Positions 1-9,884 of a stretch of 64,000 nucleotides of DNA are shown piece after piece. The stretch's first letter is position 1. Every line of letters starts with the position of its first letter. The notes beneath the pieces are model-generated. The model searched no databases. It was not told the origin of the DNA and saw only the letters and a list, made by a program, of their open reading frames with translations. This DNA is from Streptococcus sp. F0442 (GTDB lineage Bacteria; Bacillota; Bacilli; Lactobacillales; Streptococcaceae), in NCBI RefSeq assembly GCF_000314795.2, contig NZ_KB373314.1, forward strand, positions 1,128,526-1,192,525, written 5' to 3'. The position numbers and the translations under genes were made by a program.

Positions 1-3000
1 GTCTTAGTATTCAAGTTTTGAGCTTCGTTGTTTGATGCATCGTCCGCATATGGGTTCGCATTTGTATCTGCGTACTTGTCTGCCAACTCTTTATCGTCAT
101 CAACGAGCTTGTCACCTGTGATATCGAATTTCTCTTCAGAAACAACGTATTTCTCTGGTTGGAACTTAGGTTCTTCTGGAGGAGTTACACGGTTGTTGAA
201 CTCTTTATCCGCAATGTCGCCAACTTTCGCGATCAGAACTTTAGCTGTTCCGTCGTGTGATACAGTGACTGTTACATTCGCTTTCATTGTATCGTATGTA
301 ACGGTTGCGTCTGAGCCTTTAACTTCTTCTACAGTGTAGTTGTGTACGCCTTCGTCACCCTTCTTGAATGACATAGCTGAGAACTTAACGTTACCAGATG
401 CATCATTGCTTACAGTTTCAAGAGTCTTACCTTTTGAATCTTTAAGAACGAAGCTGAATTCGTTCGCTTTCAGTTCACGGCCTTCCAAGCGTTTAGTGAA
501 GTTGAATTCTACTTCAACTGGAACGTTGTTTACACGTTTTTCAGTTGGTTTGCTTGGTTTTTCAACTTTCTTAGTTGTTGGGTTGTAGTAGTTAACTACT
601 TGAGCCGCAGTATTTTCAATATCTACACCGCCAGGAACGTCTGCGTTCACAGTTGCTGGAATGTCAAATTTATAGTAGCGTCCAAACTCGAACTTAGTAG
701 TGTCGATGATTTGAGTGTTTTCAGCATCACCAAGTGACTTAGTGAAGCCATCTTTGAGGTTAGCTGTGATTACACCGTTAGAGATTGAGATATCAAACTT
801 AGATGTAACATCCGCACCTGATACTGAATCGTATGCCTTGATGTCTGAAGCATTCACAGTCAACTTAGTTTCATCGAAGTCATCTGTGATACCAACTGTT
901 TGGATGTTGTCCTTGTTAGCTGCATCAAATTGAGTAGTGTCAAGCCATACTTGGTAGTAAAGTTTTTGGCCACGTTTCACAGTCTTGGTGTTCAAGTTTT
1001 CTTCTTCGTTGTTTGATGCATCGTCCGCATATGGGTTAGCGTTTGTATCCGCAACCTTATTAGCCAATTCTTTGTCATCATCAACGAGTTTTGTACCTGT
1101 TACATCAAATTTCGCTTCAGAAACAACATATTTTTCAGGATTGAACTTAGGTTCTTCTGGAGGAGTGACACGGTTGTTAAATTCTTTATCCGCAATGTCG
1201 CCTACAGTCGCGATCAGAACTTTAGCAGTACCGTCGTGTTTAACTGTGACTGTTACATTCGCTTTCATTGTGTCGTATGTAACGGTTGCGTCGCTTCCTT
1301 TAACTTCTTCTACAGTGTAGTTGTGTACGCCTTCTTGGCCTTTCTTGAACTCAAGTTTAGAGAACTTAACGTTACCTGATGCATCGTTGCTTACAGTTTC
1401 AAGAGTCTTACCTTCTGAATCTTTCAATACGAAGCTGAATTCGTTCGCTTTCAACTCACGGCCTTCCAAACGTTTAGTGAAGTTGAATCCCACTTCAACC
1501 GGAACGTTGTTTACACGTTTTTCAGTTGGTTTGCTTGGTTTTTCAACCTTCTTAGTCGTTGGGTTGTAGTAGTTGACTACTTGAGCCGCAGTATTTTCGA
1601 TATCTACTCCGCCAGGAACATCAGCTTTCACTGTTGTTGGGATGTCGAACTTGTAGTAACGTCCGAAGGCGAATTTAGTTGTGTCGATCACTTGAGTGTT
1701 GTCCGCATCGCCAAGTGACTTAGTGAAGCTATCTTTAAGGGTTGCAGTGATCACACCGTTGTTCACAGCGATATCGAATTTAGCTGTTACATCATCACCT
1801 GTTACTGAATCGTAAGCTTTGATCTTAGTAGAATCAAGTTCCAACTTCGTTTCATCGTAGTCATCTGAGATTCCTACTGATTGAATGTTGTCCTTGTTAG
1901 CTGCGTCGAATTTAGTTGTATCCAACCATACTTGGTAAACCAACTTGTCGCCACGTTTAACAGTCTTAGTATTCAAGTTTTGAGCTTCGTTGTTTGATGC
2001 ATCGTCCGCATATGGGTTCGCATTTGTATCTGCGTACTTGTCTGCCAACTCTTTATCATCATCAACGAGCTTGTCACCTGTGATATCGAATTTCTCTTCA
2101 GAAACAACATATTTCTCTGGTTGGAACTTAGGTTCTTCTGGAGGACGAACAGTATTGTTGAACTCTTTATCAGCAGGATCTGTCACGTTTGTGATCAAGG
2201 CTTTCGCTGTACCATCATGACGAACTTCAACTGTAACGACAGCTTTCATTGTATCGTATGTAACGGTTGCGTCTGTTCCTTTAACTTCTTCTACTGTGTA
2301 CTTGTAGGTACCTTCTTGACCCTTCTTGTATTTAAGGGCAGTGACAGTTTCACCAGCTTTATTTGTGTACTCTACTGGAGCAAACTTGATCTTACCAGCT
2401 TTGTCGTTGGTTGCAGTTGCGATCACAACATTGTCGCTGTCTTTCAACTCGAATGTAAATTCGCCAGCTTTAAGGTCGCGACCTTCCAATTTCTTAGTGA
2501 AGTTGAATTCTACTGAGATCGGAACACTGTTGACACGTTTTTCAGTTGGTTTGTTTGGTTTTTCAACAGTCTTGCTTACTGGGTTGTAGTAGTTAACAAC
2601 TTGTGCTGCCTTGTTTTCAATATCTGCACCAGCTACGACATCGTCTTTCACTGTTGCTGGGATATCAAATTTATAGTAGCGTCCAAATTCGAACTTAGTA
2701 GTATCAATGATTTGAGTGTTTTCTGAGTCGCCAAGTGACTTAGTGAAGCCTGCTTTCAGGTTAGCTGTCAGAACACCATTGTTATCAGAGATATCAAATT
2801 TAGTTGTTACATCTGCACCAGTAACTGAATCGTAAACCTTGATATCTGAAGCATTAACAGTCAATTTATCCTTGTCGTAGTTATCTGTGATTCCTACTGT
2901 TTGGATGTTGTCTTTGTTGTTTGCGTCAAATTTAGTTGTATCCAACCATACTTGGTAGTAAAGTTTTTGACCACGTTCAACTGTCTTAGTATTCAAGTTT

Positions 3001-6000
3001 TCATCTTCGTTGTTGGCAGTTGTATCGACATATGGATTGGTGTTTGTTTCACCATATTTATCTGTCAATTCAGAATCGTCATCAACGAGCTTCGTACCTG
3101 TGATATCGAATTTCGCTTTAGAAACAACGTATTTCTCTGGTTGGAACTTAGGTTCTGTTGGTGGAGTGACACGGTTGTTGAATTCTTTATCGGCAGGTTC
3201 TGTCACGTTTGTGATCAAGGCTTTCGCAGTACCATCATGACTTACTTTAACAGTTACAACTGCAGCCATTTCATCGTAAGTAACAGTTGAATCTGTACCC
3301 TTAACCTCTGTTACAGTGTAAGTGTACGTACCTTCTTGACCCTTCTGGTATTTAAGGGCAGTGACAGTTTTACCAGCTTTGTTTGTGTAGTCAACTGGAG
3401 TGAACTTGAAGTTGCCGCTTGCGTCGTTGGTTGCAGTCGCAATCACAACATTGTCGCTATCTTTCAACTCGAATGTGAATTCGCCAGCTTTAAGGTCGCG
3501 ACCTTCCAATTTCTTAGTGAAGTTAAATTCAACTGAGATTGGAACATTGTTTACACGTTTTTCAGTTGGTTTTTCAGGTTTTTCAACTTTCTTAGTCGTT
3601 GGGTTGTAGTAGTTTACAACTTGAGCCGCAGTATTTTCGATATCTGCACCAGCTACCACATCGTCTTTCACTGTTGTTGGAATATCGAACTTGTAGTAAC
3701 GTCCAAATGCGAATTTAGTTGTGTCGATGACTTGTGTGTTTTCTGCATCGCCAAGTGACTTCGTGAAGCCAGCTTTCAAGTTAGCAGTGATCACACCGTT
3801 GTTCACAGTAATATCGAATTTATCTGTTACTTCTGCGCCTGTTACAGAGTCATAGGCTTTGATGTCAGCTTTATTAAGATTTAATTTAGCTTCATCATAG
3901 TTATCTGAGATACCAACTGTTTGGATGTTGTCCTTGTTAGCTGTATCAAATTTAGTTGTATCCAACCATACTTGGTAAACCAATTTAGAACCACGTTCAA
4001 CAGTCTTGGTATTCAAGTTTTCTGCTTCGTTGTTTGATGCATCGTCCGCATATGGGTTCGCATTTGTATCTGCGTACTTGTCTGCCAACTCTCTATCATC
4101 GTCAACGAGCTTGTCACCAGTGATATCGTATTTTTCTTTAGAAACAACGTATTTCTCTGGTTGGAACTTAGGTTCTGTTGGAGGAGTTACACGGTTGTTG
4201 AACTCTTTATCAGCGATTTCGCCAAGCTTAGCCACTAAAACTTTAGCTGTACCTTTGTGTTCAACAGTGATAGCTACAGTTGCTTTCATTGTGTCGTATG
4301 TCACAGTAGCATCTGTTCCTGCAACTTCTTCAACAGTGTAGTTGTGAACGCCTTCTTCACCCTTCTTGAATGTAAGAGCTGAGAACTTCACATTACCATC
4401 TTTATCGTTGCTTACAGTTTCAACAACTTTACCTGTTGAATCTTTCAATACGAAGCTGAATTCGTTAGCTTTAAGCTCACGACCTTCCAAACGTTTAGTG
4501 AAGTTGAATTCCACTTCAACTGGAACGTTATTTACACGTTTTTCAGTTGGTTTGCTTGGTTTTTCAACAGTTTTGCTTACAGGGTTGTAGTAGTTGACTA
4601 CTTGAGCTGCAGTATTTTCGATGTCTGATCCACCTGGTACATCAGCTTTAACTGTTGCTGGGATATCAAATTTGTAGTAACGTCCAAAGGCGAATTTAGT
4701 TGTGTCAATGATTTGAGTGTTTTCTGCATCGCCAAGTGACTTCGTGAAGCCAGCTTTAAGAGTTGCAGTCATCACACCATTTTCAACCTTGATGTCGAAT
4801 TTGTTTGTTACATCGTCACCAGTTACTGAGTCATATGCTTTGATTGCTGAACCATCTACATCAACTTTTGTTTCATCGAAGTCATCAGTAATTCCTACTG
4901 ATTGAACGTTTTCTTTGTTAGTTGCTGAGAATTTAGTTGTATCTAACCATACTTGATAGTAGAGTTTATCTCCGCGGTTAACAGTCTTCGTATTGATGTT
5001 TTCTGCTTCATTGTTGTTTGTTTTATCAACATATGGATCAGTATTTGTTTCACCATATTTATCAGTCAACTCAGCATCATCATCAAGAAGTTTGTTATCA
5101 GTGATTGAGTATTTAGCTGTATTCAATACATACTTCTCTGGTTGGAACTTAGGTTCTGTTGGAGGTGTTACGGTATTGTTGAACTCTTTGTCAGCTGGTT
5201 CAGTTACGTTAGCAACCAATGCTTTAGCTGTACCGTCGTGAGATACTGTTACAGTTACTTCTGCCTTCATTGTATCGTAAGTGACAGTTGCGTCTGTACC
5301 TTTCACCTCTGTTACAGAGTAAGTGTAAGTACCTTCTTGACCCTTCTTGTATTTAAGGGCAGTGACTTTTTCACCAGCTTTATTTGTGTACTCTACTGGA
5401 GAGAATTTAATCTTACCATCTGCATCGTTGGTTGCCGTTGCGATCACAACATTGTCGCTATCTTTCAACTCAAATGTAAATTCGCCAGCTGTTAGCGCAC
5501 GACCTTCCAAACGTTTTGTGAAGTTGAACTCTGCAGTGATTGGTACACTGTTCACACGTTTTTGAGTTGGTTTTTCTGGAGTTTCAACAGATTTGCTTAC
5601 TGGGTTGTAAACGTGAACGATTTGGTTGGCTTTGTTCTCGATGTCTACCCCACCTGCAACGTCTGCTTTAACAGTCGCTGGGATATCGAATTTATAGTAG
5701 CGACCAAATGCAAATTTAGTTGTGTCAATAACTTGAGTGTTATCAGCATCACCTAAAGATTTGTTCATAGAAGCTTTAGATGTCGCTGTAATGACTCCGT
5801 TAGCTACTGTAATATCAAATTTAGATGTTACATCAACTCCTGTTACACTATCGTATGCTTTAATGTCAGCAGTGTTAACAGTCAATTTATCTGCATCGTA
5901 AGTATCAGAGATACCAACAGATTGGATGTTGTTTTTGTCAGTGAAGTTCTTAGTATCCAACCATACTTGGTAAACTAATTTATCACCACGCTCAACAGTC

Positions 6001-9000
6001 TTCGTATTGATGTTTTCTGCTTCATTGTTCTTGACTTGATCAGCATATGGATTTGCATTTGTTTCTGTGTACTCATCCTGAAGCTCATTGTCATCGTCCA
6101 TTAATTTTGTACCTGTTAGGTCAAATTTTTCTTTGTTAAGTACAAATTTTTCTGGTTGGAACTCTGGTGTTTCCGGAGGAGTGATTTTGTTGTTGAATAC
6201 TTTATCTTCCTTACCATCAGTTGATGCTCCGTTATCATCTACACCACCAGTTGATGATACGTTTGTTACAGTTGTAAGAGCATGACCATTCTTAGCAACT
6301 TCAACAGTGATGGTTGCTTTCATCGTGTCATATGTCATACCTACTTCTTTAGTTGCAGGGATCACTTCTTCTACTGTATAAGTATGAGTACCTACTTTAG
6401 TGTTGTCAAATGAAATTTCTGTAAATGTTACAGTTCCATCTTTTTTGTTAGCTACCGTTTCAACTTCTTGTCCATTTGCATCTTTAAGAACAAATTTAAA
6501 TTCTCCGTCTTTAAGTTCACGTCCAGCTAATTTTTTACTGAAGTCAAACTTAGTCTTAACTGGCGCTACAACATAGTTGTTGAAGATTTTATCTTCATCA
6601 CTTGATTTGAATCCACCTTCAGCACTGTATTTAACTTTAGCTTGCAAATCACCTTGAGCGTTCTCAGTTACAGTAACAGTCATCGTAACTGTCATTGCAT
6701 CGTAGTCAACGTTTGTATCAGAACCCTTTTGTTCAGTGATCTTGTATTTATAAGTACCAGCTTTGTTAAAGGTAAGTTTGCTAAATGTAGCTTTACCATC
6801 TTTATTGGTAACTGTTTCTTCGTGCTTGTCAGGAGTACTCTTCTCTTCTGTTAATTTGAAACTGAATTCACCATCAACAAGCACACGTCCTTCCAATTGT
6901 TTTTCAACTTCCGGAGTGACTGTTACTGGTTCTTGTTTGACATAGTAATAAATTGGTTGCTTGTATGGTGTCAATGAGTTGAGCAAGTCAACGTTTGTAC
7001 CGATACCATTTACTCCACGAACTAATTGTTCGTTTGGAGAAAGGTGACCAATGTTATCTCCCAAGAATGGAACAAAGACAGTCTTATACGGTGTATATCC
7101 TGCAGCTTTTTGGAAGTCAAATGGAACTTCCTTACCATTTGCATAGGTTACACCTTTACTATCTGTGAAAGGAATTGTGTGAAGAGGTGATTTCTTAACA
7201 TTTAATTCTTGTTTGTTATAATCACCAGGTTTAATAGGCTTCGTTTCTGCTAGCAACATGTAGCCATCGGTGCTCAAGGTACCATCCGAACGTTTGCTTT
7301 GTTGTTTTGGATCTAGAAGATAAACACGAACGACTACAGTTCCATCTTCACCTACGATTTCTTTAATTCGTTTAATTCCTGCACGCTCAGCGTCCATGAA
7401 TTTAGTTCCAACTTTGTAAGGGCGACTTACATAACCTGATTGATCATTTGCATCAGCTGCTTGATACAATTTGTAACCATCAAATTGACGCTCTCCAGAT
7501 GCTGTGAAGTTTTGCCCTTCCATAGCTTTAGTTGAATATCTAGCTAAATCTACTTCATTACCATTTTCTTTATAATCTTGAACCGTTACATCAGTTTTAT
7601 TAGCGTTGAATGTAGGGTTGTTTTTATCAACTACTTTATAGTAAGTTGTTTTATTAATTGCTTCTGGTATTTTAGCATTAGTATCTGTAATGGTACGACC
7701 GTTATAAGCTGGTTCTACAACGTTGATAATATCTGTTGATGTACGAGCAGCATAAACAGCATCGTATAATTTTTGTTCGTCAGGTGTAAGTTGGTGTCCT
7801 GGAGCTACTAAAGCTTGGATGCTTGCTCCAACTTCATAACCATATTGAATAAATGGTTGGTCCGTTTTACCAGGACCAGTTCCTGTACCTGGATCGTAAT
7901 CAACTTGCCAAGTTAATTCTCCTCTAGATGCAGTAGCAGTAGTAGTGAATTTTTGAATACCACTAGATGCAGTAATTTTTCTAGTTTCTACTACATTACC
8001 TGTATTTTTATCAATTAATTCTACAGTAGTATCAGTAGAATCATTAAATCCCTTGTAAGCACGTGTGTAGTAGTTTGTATTGTAACGTTCATTAAAGCGA
8101 GTGAGGTTTACGATGCTATAAGTATAGACATCGCCTTCCTTAGCAGCGTAACCAGCTGGCACAGGTTGAGATGAAACAGTTGCACCGTTTGGATTCGTCA
8201 TATCAGGTGTAGCAACTTCACCGTCTTTTAAGAAAGTTGCTACAGCAACCGGCTCGTTATTGTGGTCTGTAGCGGCACGACGTCCACGACGGCTACGACC
8301 CGTTGCCAAAGCTCCACCGTTAGTCATATCAGTTGCTGCACGGTCAAGTACTGCGCTACGAACTTCAGCTGCTGCTTGATCTGCTTTAGGAGCTTCAGTA
8401 CCACGAAGTGAAGCTGGCTGCGCTTTAGGATTGAGGGCTACTGCTGCAGCTTCACTTGCGCTTGTTGCTTCTGAGCTTTCGCTAGTTGCAGCGCTTGTAG
8501 AAGCAGCTGGTTTTGCTGCTTCTTCAGCTTTAGCTGGTGTTGCAGTTGCTTTCGGTGCTTCAGCTTTTGGAGCTGGTTTTGCTGCTTCTTCAGCTTTAGC
8601 TGGTTTTGCTGCTTCCTCAGCTTTAGCCGGTTTTGCTGCTTCTTCAGCTTTAGCCGGTTTTGCTGCTTCCTCAGCTTTAGCCGGTTTTGCTGCTTCCTCA
8701 GCTTTATCTGCTGCTTTGTTAGTCTCAGATTGCTCTGAGACTTCTTTCGCAGCACTTGTATTTGCTTGATCGACATTTGTTACTGGAGCATTATAAGATG
8801 CTTCAGTAGAAGAGGCAGTTGTTTCAGCTGCTACTGTGCTATCAGATGCAGACTCCGTCGAAGCTGACGTTGACGCACCTGAAGAGGCAGTTGTTTCCTC
8901 CGCAGAAGCCGTATTGGCACCTGCAGCAAAGAGCGCTGTTCCTAAGAGAACAGAACAAACCCCAACGCTATACTTTCGCAATGAAAAGCGCTGGCGCTTA

Positions 9001-9017
9001 TTAAATACATCCTTCAT
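1..9017 (-). CDS. giant YSIRK-signal repeat adhesin (C-terminus beyond window)
   Basis: Partial gene; the open frame runs without a stop from ATG 9017 (ribosome site GGAG just upstream) past position 1, so at least 3,005 codons. The first ~41 residues are a YSIRK-type signal (RFSLRKYSVGVCSVLLG), followed by an Ala/Ser/Thr-rich stretch with KAEEAAKPA repeats (about residues 104-148), an N-terminal region of about 450 residues I cannot name, two Spy0128/FctA-like domains (about 696 and 816), and then alternating modules: an SspB-type isopeptide adhesin domain (marked by QPEKYVVS and TNANPYAD) and an FctA-like domain (FNFTKRLEGRELKANEF). Each module pair is about 330 residues; six full pairs and part of a seventh are visible. 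Family knowledge suggests a sortase-anchored fibrillar adhesin stiffened by isopeptide bonds; the LPXTG end should lie beyond the left edge. Ligand unknown. Confidence 0.9.
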   Translation of the reverse strand, partial: MKDVFNKRQRFSLRKYSVGVCSVLLGTALFAAGANTASAEETTASSGASTSASTESASDSTVAAETTASSTEASYNAPVTNVDQANTSAAKEVSEQSETNKAADKAEEAAKPAKAEEAAKPAKAEEAAKPAKAEEAAKPAKAEEAAKPAPKAEAPKATATPAKAEEAAKPAASTSAATSESSEATSASEAAAVALNPKAQPASLRGTEAPKADQAAAEVRSAVLDRAATDMTNGGALATGRSRRGRRAATDHNNEPVAVATFLKDGEVATPDMTNPNGATVSSQPVPAGYAAKEGDVYTYSIVNLTRFNERYNTNYYTRAYKGFNDSTDTTVELIDKNTGNVVETRKITASSGIQKFTTTATASRGELTWQVDYDPGTGTGPGKTDQPFIQYGYEVGASIQALVAPGHQLTPDEQKLYDAVYAARTSTDIINVVEPAYNGRTITDTNAKIPEAINKTTYYKVVDKNNPTFNANKTDVTVQDYKENGNEVDLARYSTKAMEGQNFTASGERQFDGYKLYQAADANDQSGYVSRPYKVGTKFMDAERAGIKRIKEIVGEDGTVVVRVYLLDPKQQSKRSDGTLSTDGYMLLAETKPIKPGDYNKQELNVKKSPLHTIPFTDSKGVTYANGKEVPFDFQKAAGYTPYKTVFVPFLGDNIGHLSPNEQLVRGVNGIGTNVDLLNSLTPYKQPIYYYVKQEPVTVTPEVEKQLEGRVLVDGEFSFKLTEEKSTPDKHEETVTNKDGKATFSKLTFNKAGTYKYKITEQKGSDTNVDYDAMTVTMTVTVTENAQGDLQAKVKYSAEGGFKSSDEDKIFNNYVVAPVKTKFDFSKKLAGRELKDGEFKFVLKDANGQEVETVANKKDGTVTFTEISFDNTKVGTHTYTVEEVIPATKEVGMTYDTMKATITVEVAKNGHALTTVTNVSSTGGVDDNGASTDGKEDKVFNNKITPPETPEFQPEKFVLNKEKFDLTGTKLMDDDNELQDEYTETNANPYADQVKNNEAENINTKTVERGDKLVYQVWLDTKNFTDKNNIQSVGISDTYDADKLTVNTADIKAYDSVTGVDVTSKFDITVANGVITATSKASMNKSLGDADNTQVIDTTKFAFGRYYKFDIPATVKADVAGGVDIENKANQIVHVYNPVSKSVETPEKPTQKRVNSVPITAEFNFTKRLEGRALTAGEFTFELKDSDNVVIATATNDADGKIKFSPVEYTNKAGEKVTALKYKKGQEGTYTYSVTEVKGTDATVTYDTMKAEVTVTVSHDGTAKALVANVTEPADKEFNNTVTPPTEPKFQPEKYVLNTAKYSITDNKLLDDDAELTDKYGETNTDPYVDKTNNNEAENINTKTVNRGDKLYYQVWLDTTKFSATNKENVQSVGITDDFDETKVDVDGSAIKAYDSVTGDDVTNKFDIKVENGVMTATLKAGFTKSLGDAENTQIIDTTKFAFGRYYKFDIPATVKADVPGGSDIENTAAQVVNYYNPVSKTVEKPSKPTEKRVNNVPVEVEFNFTKRLEGRELKANEFSFVLKDSTGKVVETVSNDKDGNVKFSALTFKKGEEGVHNYTVEEVAGTDATVTYDTMKATVAITVEHKGTAKVLVAKLGEIADKEFNNRVTPPTEPKFQPEKYVVSKEKYDITGDKLVDDDRELADKYADTNANPYADDASNNEAENLNTKTVERGSKLVYQVWLDTTKFDTANKDNIQTVGISDNYDEAKLNLNKADIKAYDSVTGAEVTDKFDITVNNGVITANLKAGFTKSLGDAENTQVIDTTKFAFGRYYKFDIPTTVKDDVVAGADIENTAAQVVNYYNPTTKKVEKPEKPTEKRVNNVPISVEFNFTKKLEGRDLKAGEFTFELKDSDNVVIATATNDASGNFKFTPVDYTNKAGKTVTALKYQKGQEGTYTYTVTEVKGTDSTVTYDEMAAVVTVKVSHDGTAKALITNVTEPADKEFNNRVTPPTEPKFQPEKYVVSKAKFDITGTKLVDDDSELTDKYGETNTNPYVDTTANNEDENLNTKTVERGQKLYYQVWLDTTKFDANNKDNIQTVGITDNYDKDKLTVNASDIKVYDSVTGADVTTKFDISDNNGVLTANLKAGFTKSLGDSENTQIIDTTKFEFGRYYKFDIPATVKDDVVAGADIENKAAQVVNYYNPVSKTVEKPNKPTEKRVNSVPISVEFNFTKKLEGRDLKAGEFTFELKDSDNVVIATATNDKAGKIKFAPVEYTNKAGETVTALKYKKGQEGTYKYTVEEVKGTDATVTYDTMKAVVTVEVRHDGTAKALITNVTDPADKEFNNTVRPPEEPKFQPEKYVVSEEKFDITGDKLVDDDKELADKYADTNANPYADDASNNEAQNLNTKTVKRGDKLVYQVWLDTTKFDAANKDNIQSVGISDDYDETKLELDSTKIKAYDSVTGDDVTAKFDIAVNNGVITATLKDSFTKSLGDADNTQVIDTTKFAFGRYYKFDIPTTVKADVPGGVDIENTAAQVVNYYNPTTKKVEKPSKPTEKRVNNVPVEVGFNFTKRLEGRELKANEFSFVLKDSEGKTLETVSNDASGNVKFSKLEFKKGQEGVHNYTVEEVKGSDATVTYDTMKANVTVTVKHDGTAKVLIATVGDIADKEFNNRVTPPEEPKFNPEKYVVSEAKFDVTGTKLVDDDKELANKVADTNANPYADDASNNEEENLNTKTVKRGQKLYYQVWLDTTQFDAANKDNIQTVGITDDFDETKLTVNASDIKAYDSVSGADVTSKFDISISNGVITANLKDGFTKSLGDAENTQIIDTTKFEFGRYYKFDIPATVNADVPGGVDIENTAAQVVNYYNPTTKKVEKPSKPTEKRVNNVPVEVEFNFTKRLEGRELKANEFSFVLKDSKGKTLETVSNDASGNVKFSAMSFKKGDEGVHNYTVEEVKGSDATVTYDTMKANVTVTVSHDGTAKVLIAKVGDIADKEFNNRVTPPEEPKFQPEKYVVSEEKFDITGDKLVDDDKELADKYADTNANPYADDASNNEAQNLNTK
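8574..8706 (-). repeat. 27-bp tandem repeat encoding KAEEAAKPA
   Basis: About five consecutive copies of a 27-bp unit lie in the N-terminal part of the giant adhesin, each encoding KAEEAAKPA, with one further dispersed copy about 45 bases downstream in the reading direction. Units differ only at a few third positions. The strongly charged, Ala/Pro-rich segment is probably an extended or helical spacer. Copy number is expected to vary between strains. Confidence 0.85.
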
Positions 9018-9065
9018 TTATAGGATCTCCTTTTTCATATTTCATGATTCCATGATACAAATAAA

Positions 9066-9094
9066 ATTGTAACATGATTGACACAGAGAATCAA
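9066..9094 (-). promoter_or_regulatory. promoter of giant adhesin gene
   Basis: Reading the minus strand, TTGATT (9089-9094) and TACAAT (9066-9071) are separated by exactly 17 bases. A short inverted repeat (TTGACACA facing TGTGTCGA) overlaps the -35 and spacer, and could be an operator. The region from 9095 to 9200 is AT-rich with repeated TGTCAYA words and no gene. Confidence 0.6.
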
Positions 9095-9204
9095 TGTGTC
9101 GAAATAAATATGTCATAATTTTGTAAAATTGTCATATTTTACACCGATTTTTTAATCATTTTGTCACATTTTTTCCTAGCCGGGTCATTTTTTTTACACC
9201 AATT

Positions 9205-9246
9205 AAAAAAGCCCGAGAAAACAAAGTTGTGTTATTTTCTTGGACT
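9205..9246 (-). terminator. terminator of carbonic anhydrase gene
   Basis: On the minus strand a 12-bp imperfect stem (one wobble, one mismatch) is followed directly by a run of six T, just after the stop codon at 9255. Confidence 0.65.
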
Positions 9247-9254
9247 CTTCTATT

Positions 9255-9749
9255 TTATTTCACTTCGGAGATCAATCCGGTATCCACATCATACACAGCT
9301 CCTGAGATAATGACATCCTCTGGAATCAAAGGGGAAGCCTTGAGAAGCTTCATATCCTCGCGGACACTTTCTTCAATGTCTTGAAAGGGGAGGAAATCGC
9401 GATCTCCCACATCTACTCCCAGCTCTTTCTTGAGATGCTGCCGGAAACCTTCGTTTTCAAAGGTTTGTGCCCCACAGTCTGTATGGTGCAAGACGACAAT
9501 TTCACGGGTTCCCATTTGCTGCTGGGAGATAACCAAGGAGCGGATCATATCATCAGTCACGCGCCCTCCAGCATTCCGCAAAATATGGGCATCTCCAAGA
9601 GCCAGACCTAGTGCAGGCGCCACGTGAAGACGGGAATCCATACAGGTCACGATGGCGACTTGTGTTTTTGGCTTAATCGGTAGACGGAGGTCTCCATGCA
9701 ACGCCACATAAGCTTGGTTGGCTGTTAAAAAATTATCAAAATAAGACAC
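9255..9749 (-). CDS. beta-class carbonic anhydrase
   Basis: 164 residues. Interconverts CO2 and bicarbonate in the cytoplasm, supplying bicarbonate for carboxylations and growth at low CO2. The zinc site of the beta class is visible: Cys36 with Asp38 and Arg40 in CMDSR, then His89 and Cys92 in HHTDCG. The short length and truncated C-terminus match the small Gram-positive form. The start is a GTG at 9749, supported by AAAGGAGAGACC just upstream. It lies downstream of radA in the same direction but has its own promoter and terminator. In streptococci this gene commonly follows radA, which supports the identification. Confidence 0.88.
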   Translation of the reverse strand: MSYFDNFLTANQAYVALHGDLRLPIKPKTQVAIVTCMDSRLHVAPALGLALGDAHILRNAGGRVTDDMIRSLVISQQQMGTREIVVLHHTDCGAQTFENEGFRQHLKKELGVDVGDRDFLPFQDIEESVREDMKLLKASPLIPEDVIISGAVYDVDTGLISEVK

Positions 9750-9788
9750 GGTCTCTCCTTTATTCCTTTGAAATTCAAACCATCTATT

Positions 9789-9817
9789 ATTTTACCATAT
9801 CCTCTCTTTTCTGTCAG
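9789..9817 (-). promoter_or_regulatory. promoter of carbonic anhydrase gene
   Basis: Minus strand CTGACA (9812-9817), 17-base spacer, TAAAAT (9789-9794) with an extended TGG just upstream of the -10. Confidence 0.5.
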
Positions 9818-9844
9818 GTGCTATCTGCATGTATTTGTCACATC

Positions 9845-9881
9845 GGAAAAAGGCTCTAAACTTTTCCATTTAGCACCTTTT
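9845..9881 (-). terminator. terminator of radA
   Basis: Minus-strand stem AAGGTGCTAAA against TTTAGAGCCTT (two mismatches) followed by five T, immediately after the radA stop at 9885. Confidence 0.55.
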
Positions 9882-9884
9882 CTT

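Noticed and set aside
1..5765. Many plus-strand open frames of 60-130 codons
   Set aside because: All antisense to the giant adhesin and repeated with the same period as its modules.
8431..8776. Open frames on both strands, alternative frames of the Ala/Lys/Glu repeat
   Set aside because: They exist only because the 27-bp repeat lacks stops in several frames; the true frame belongs to the giant adhesin.
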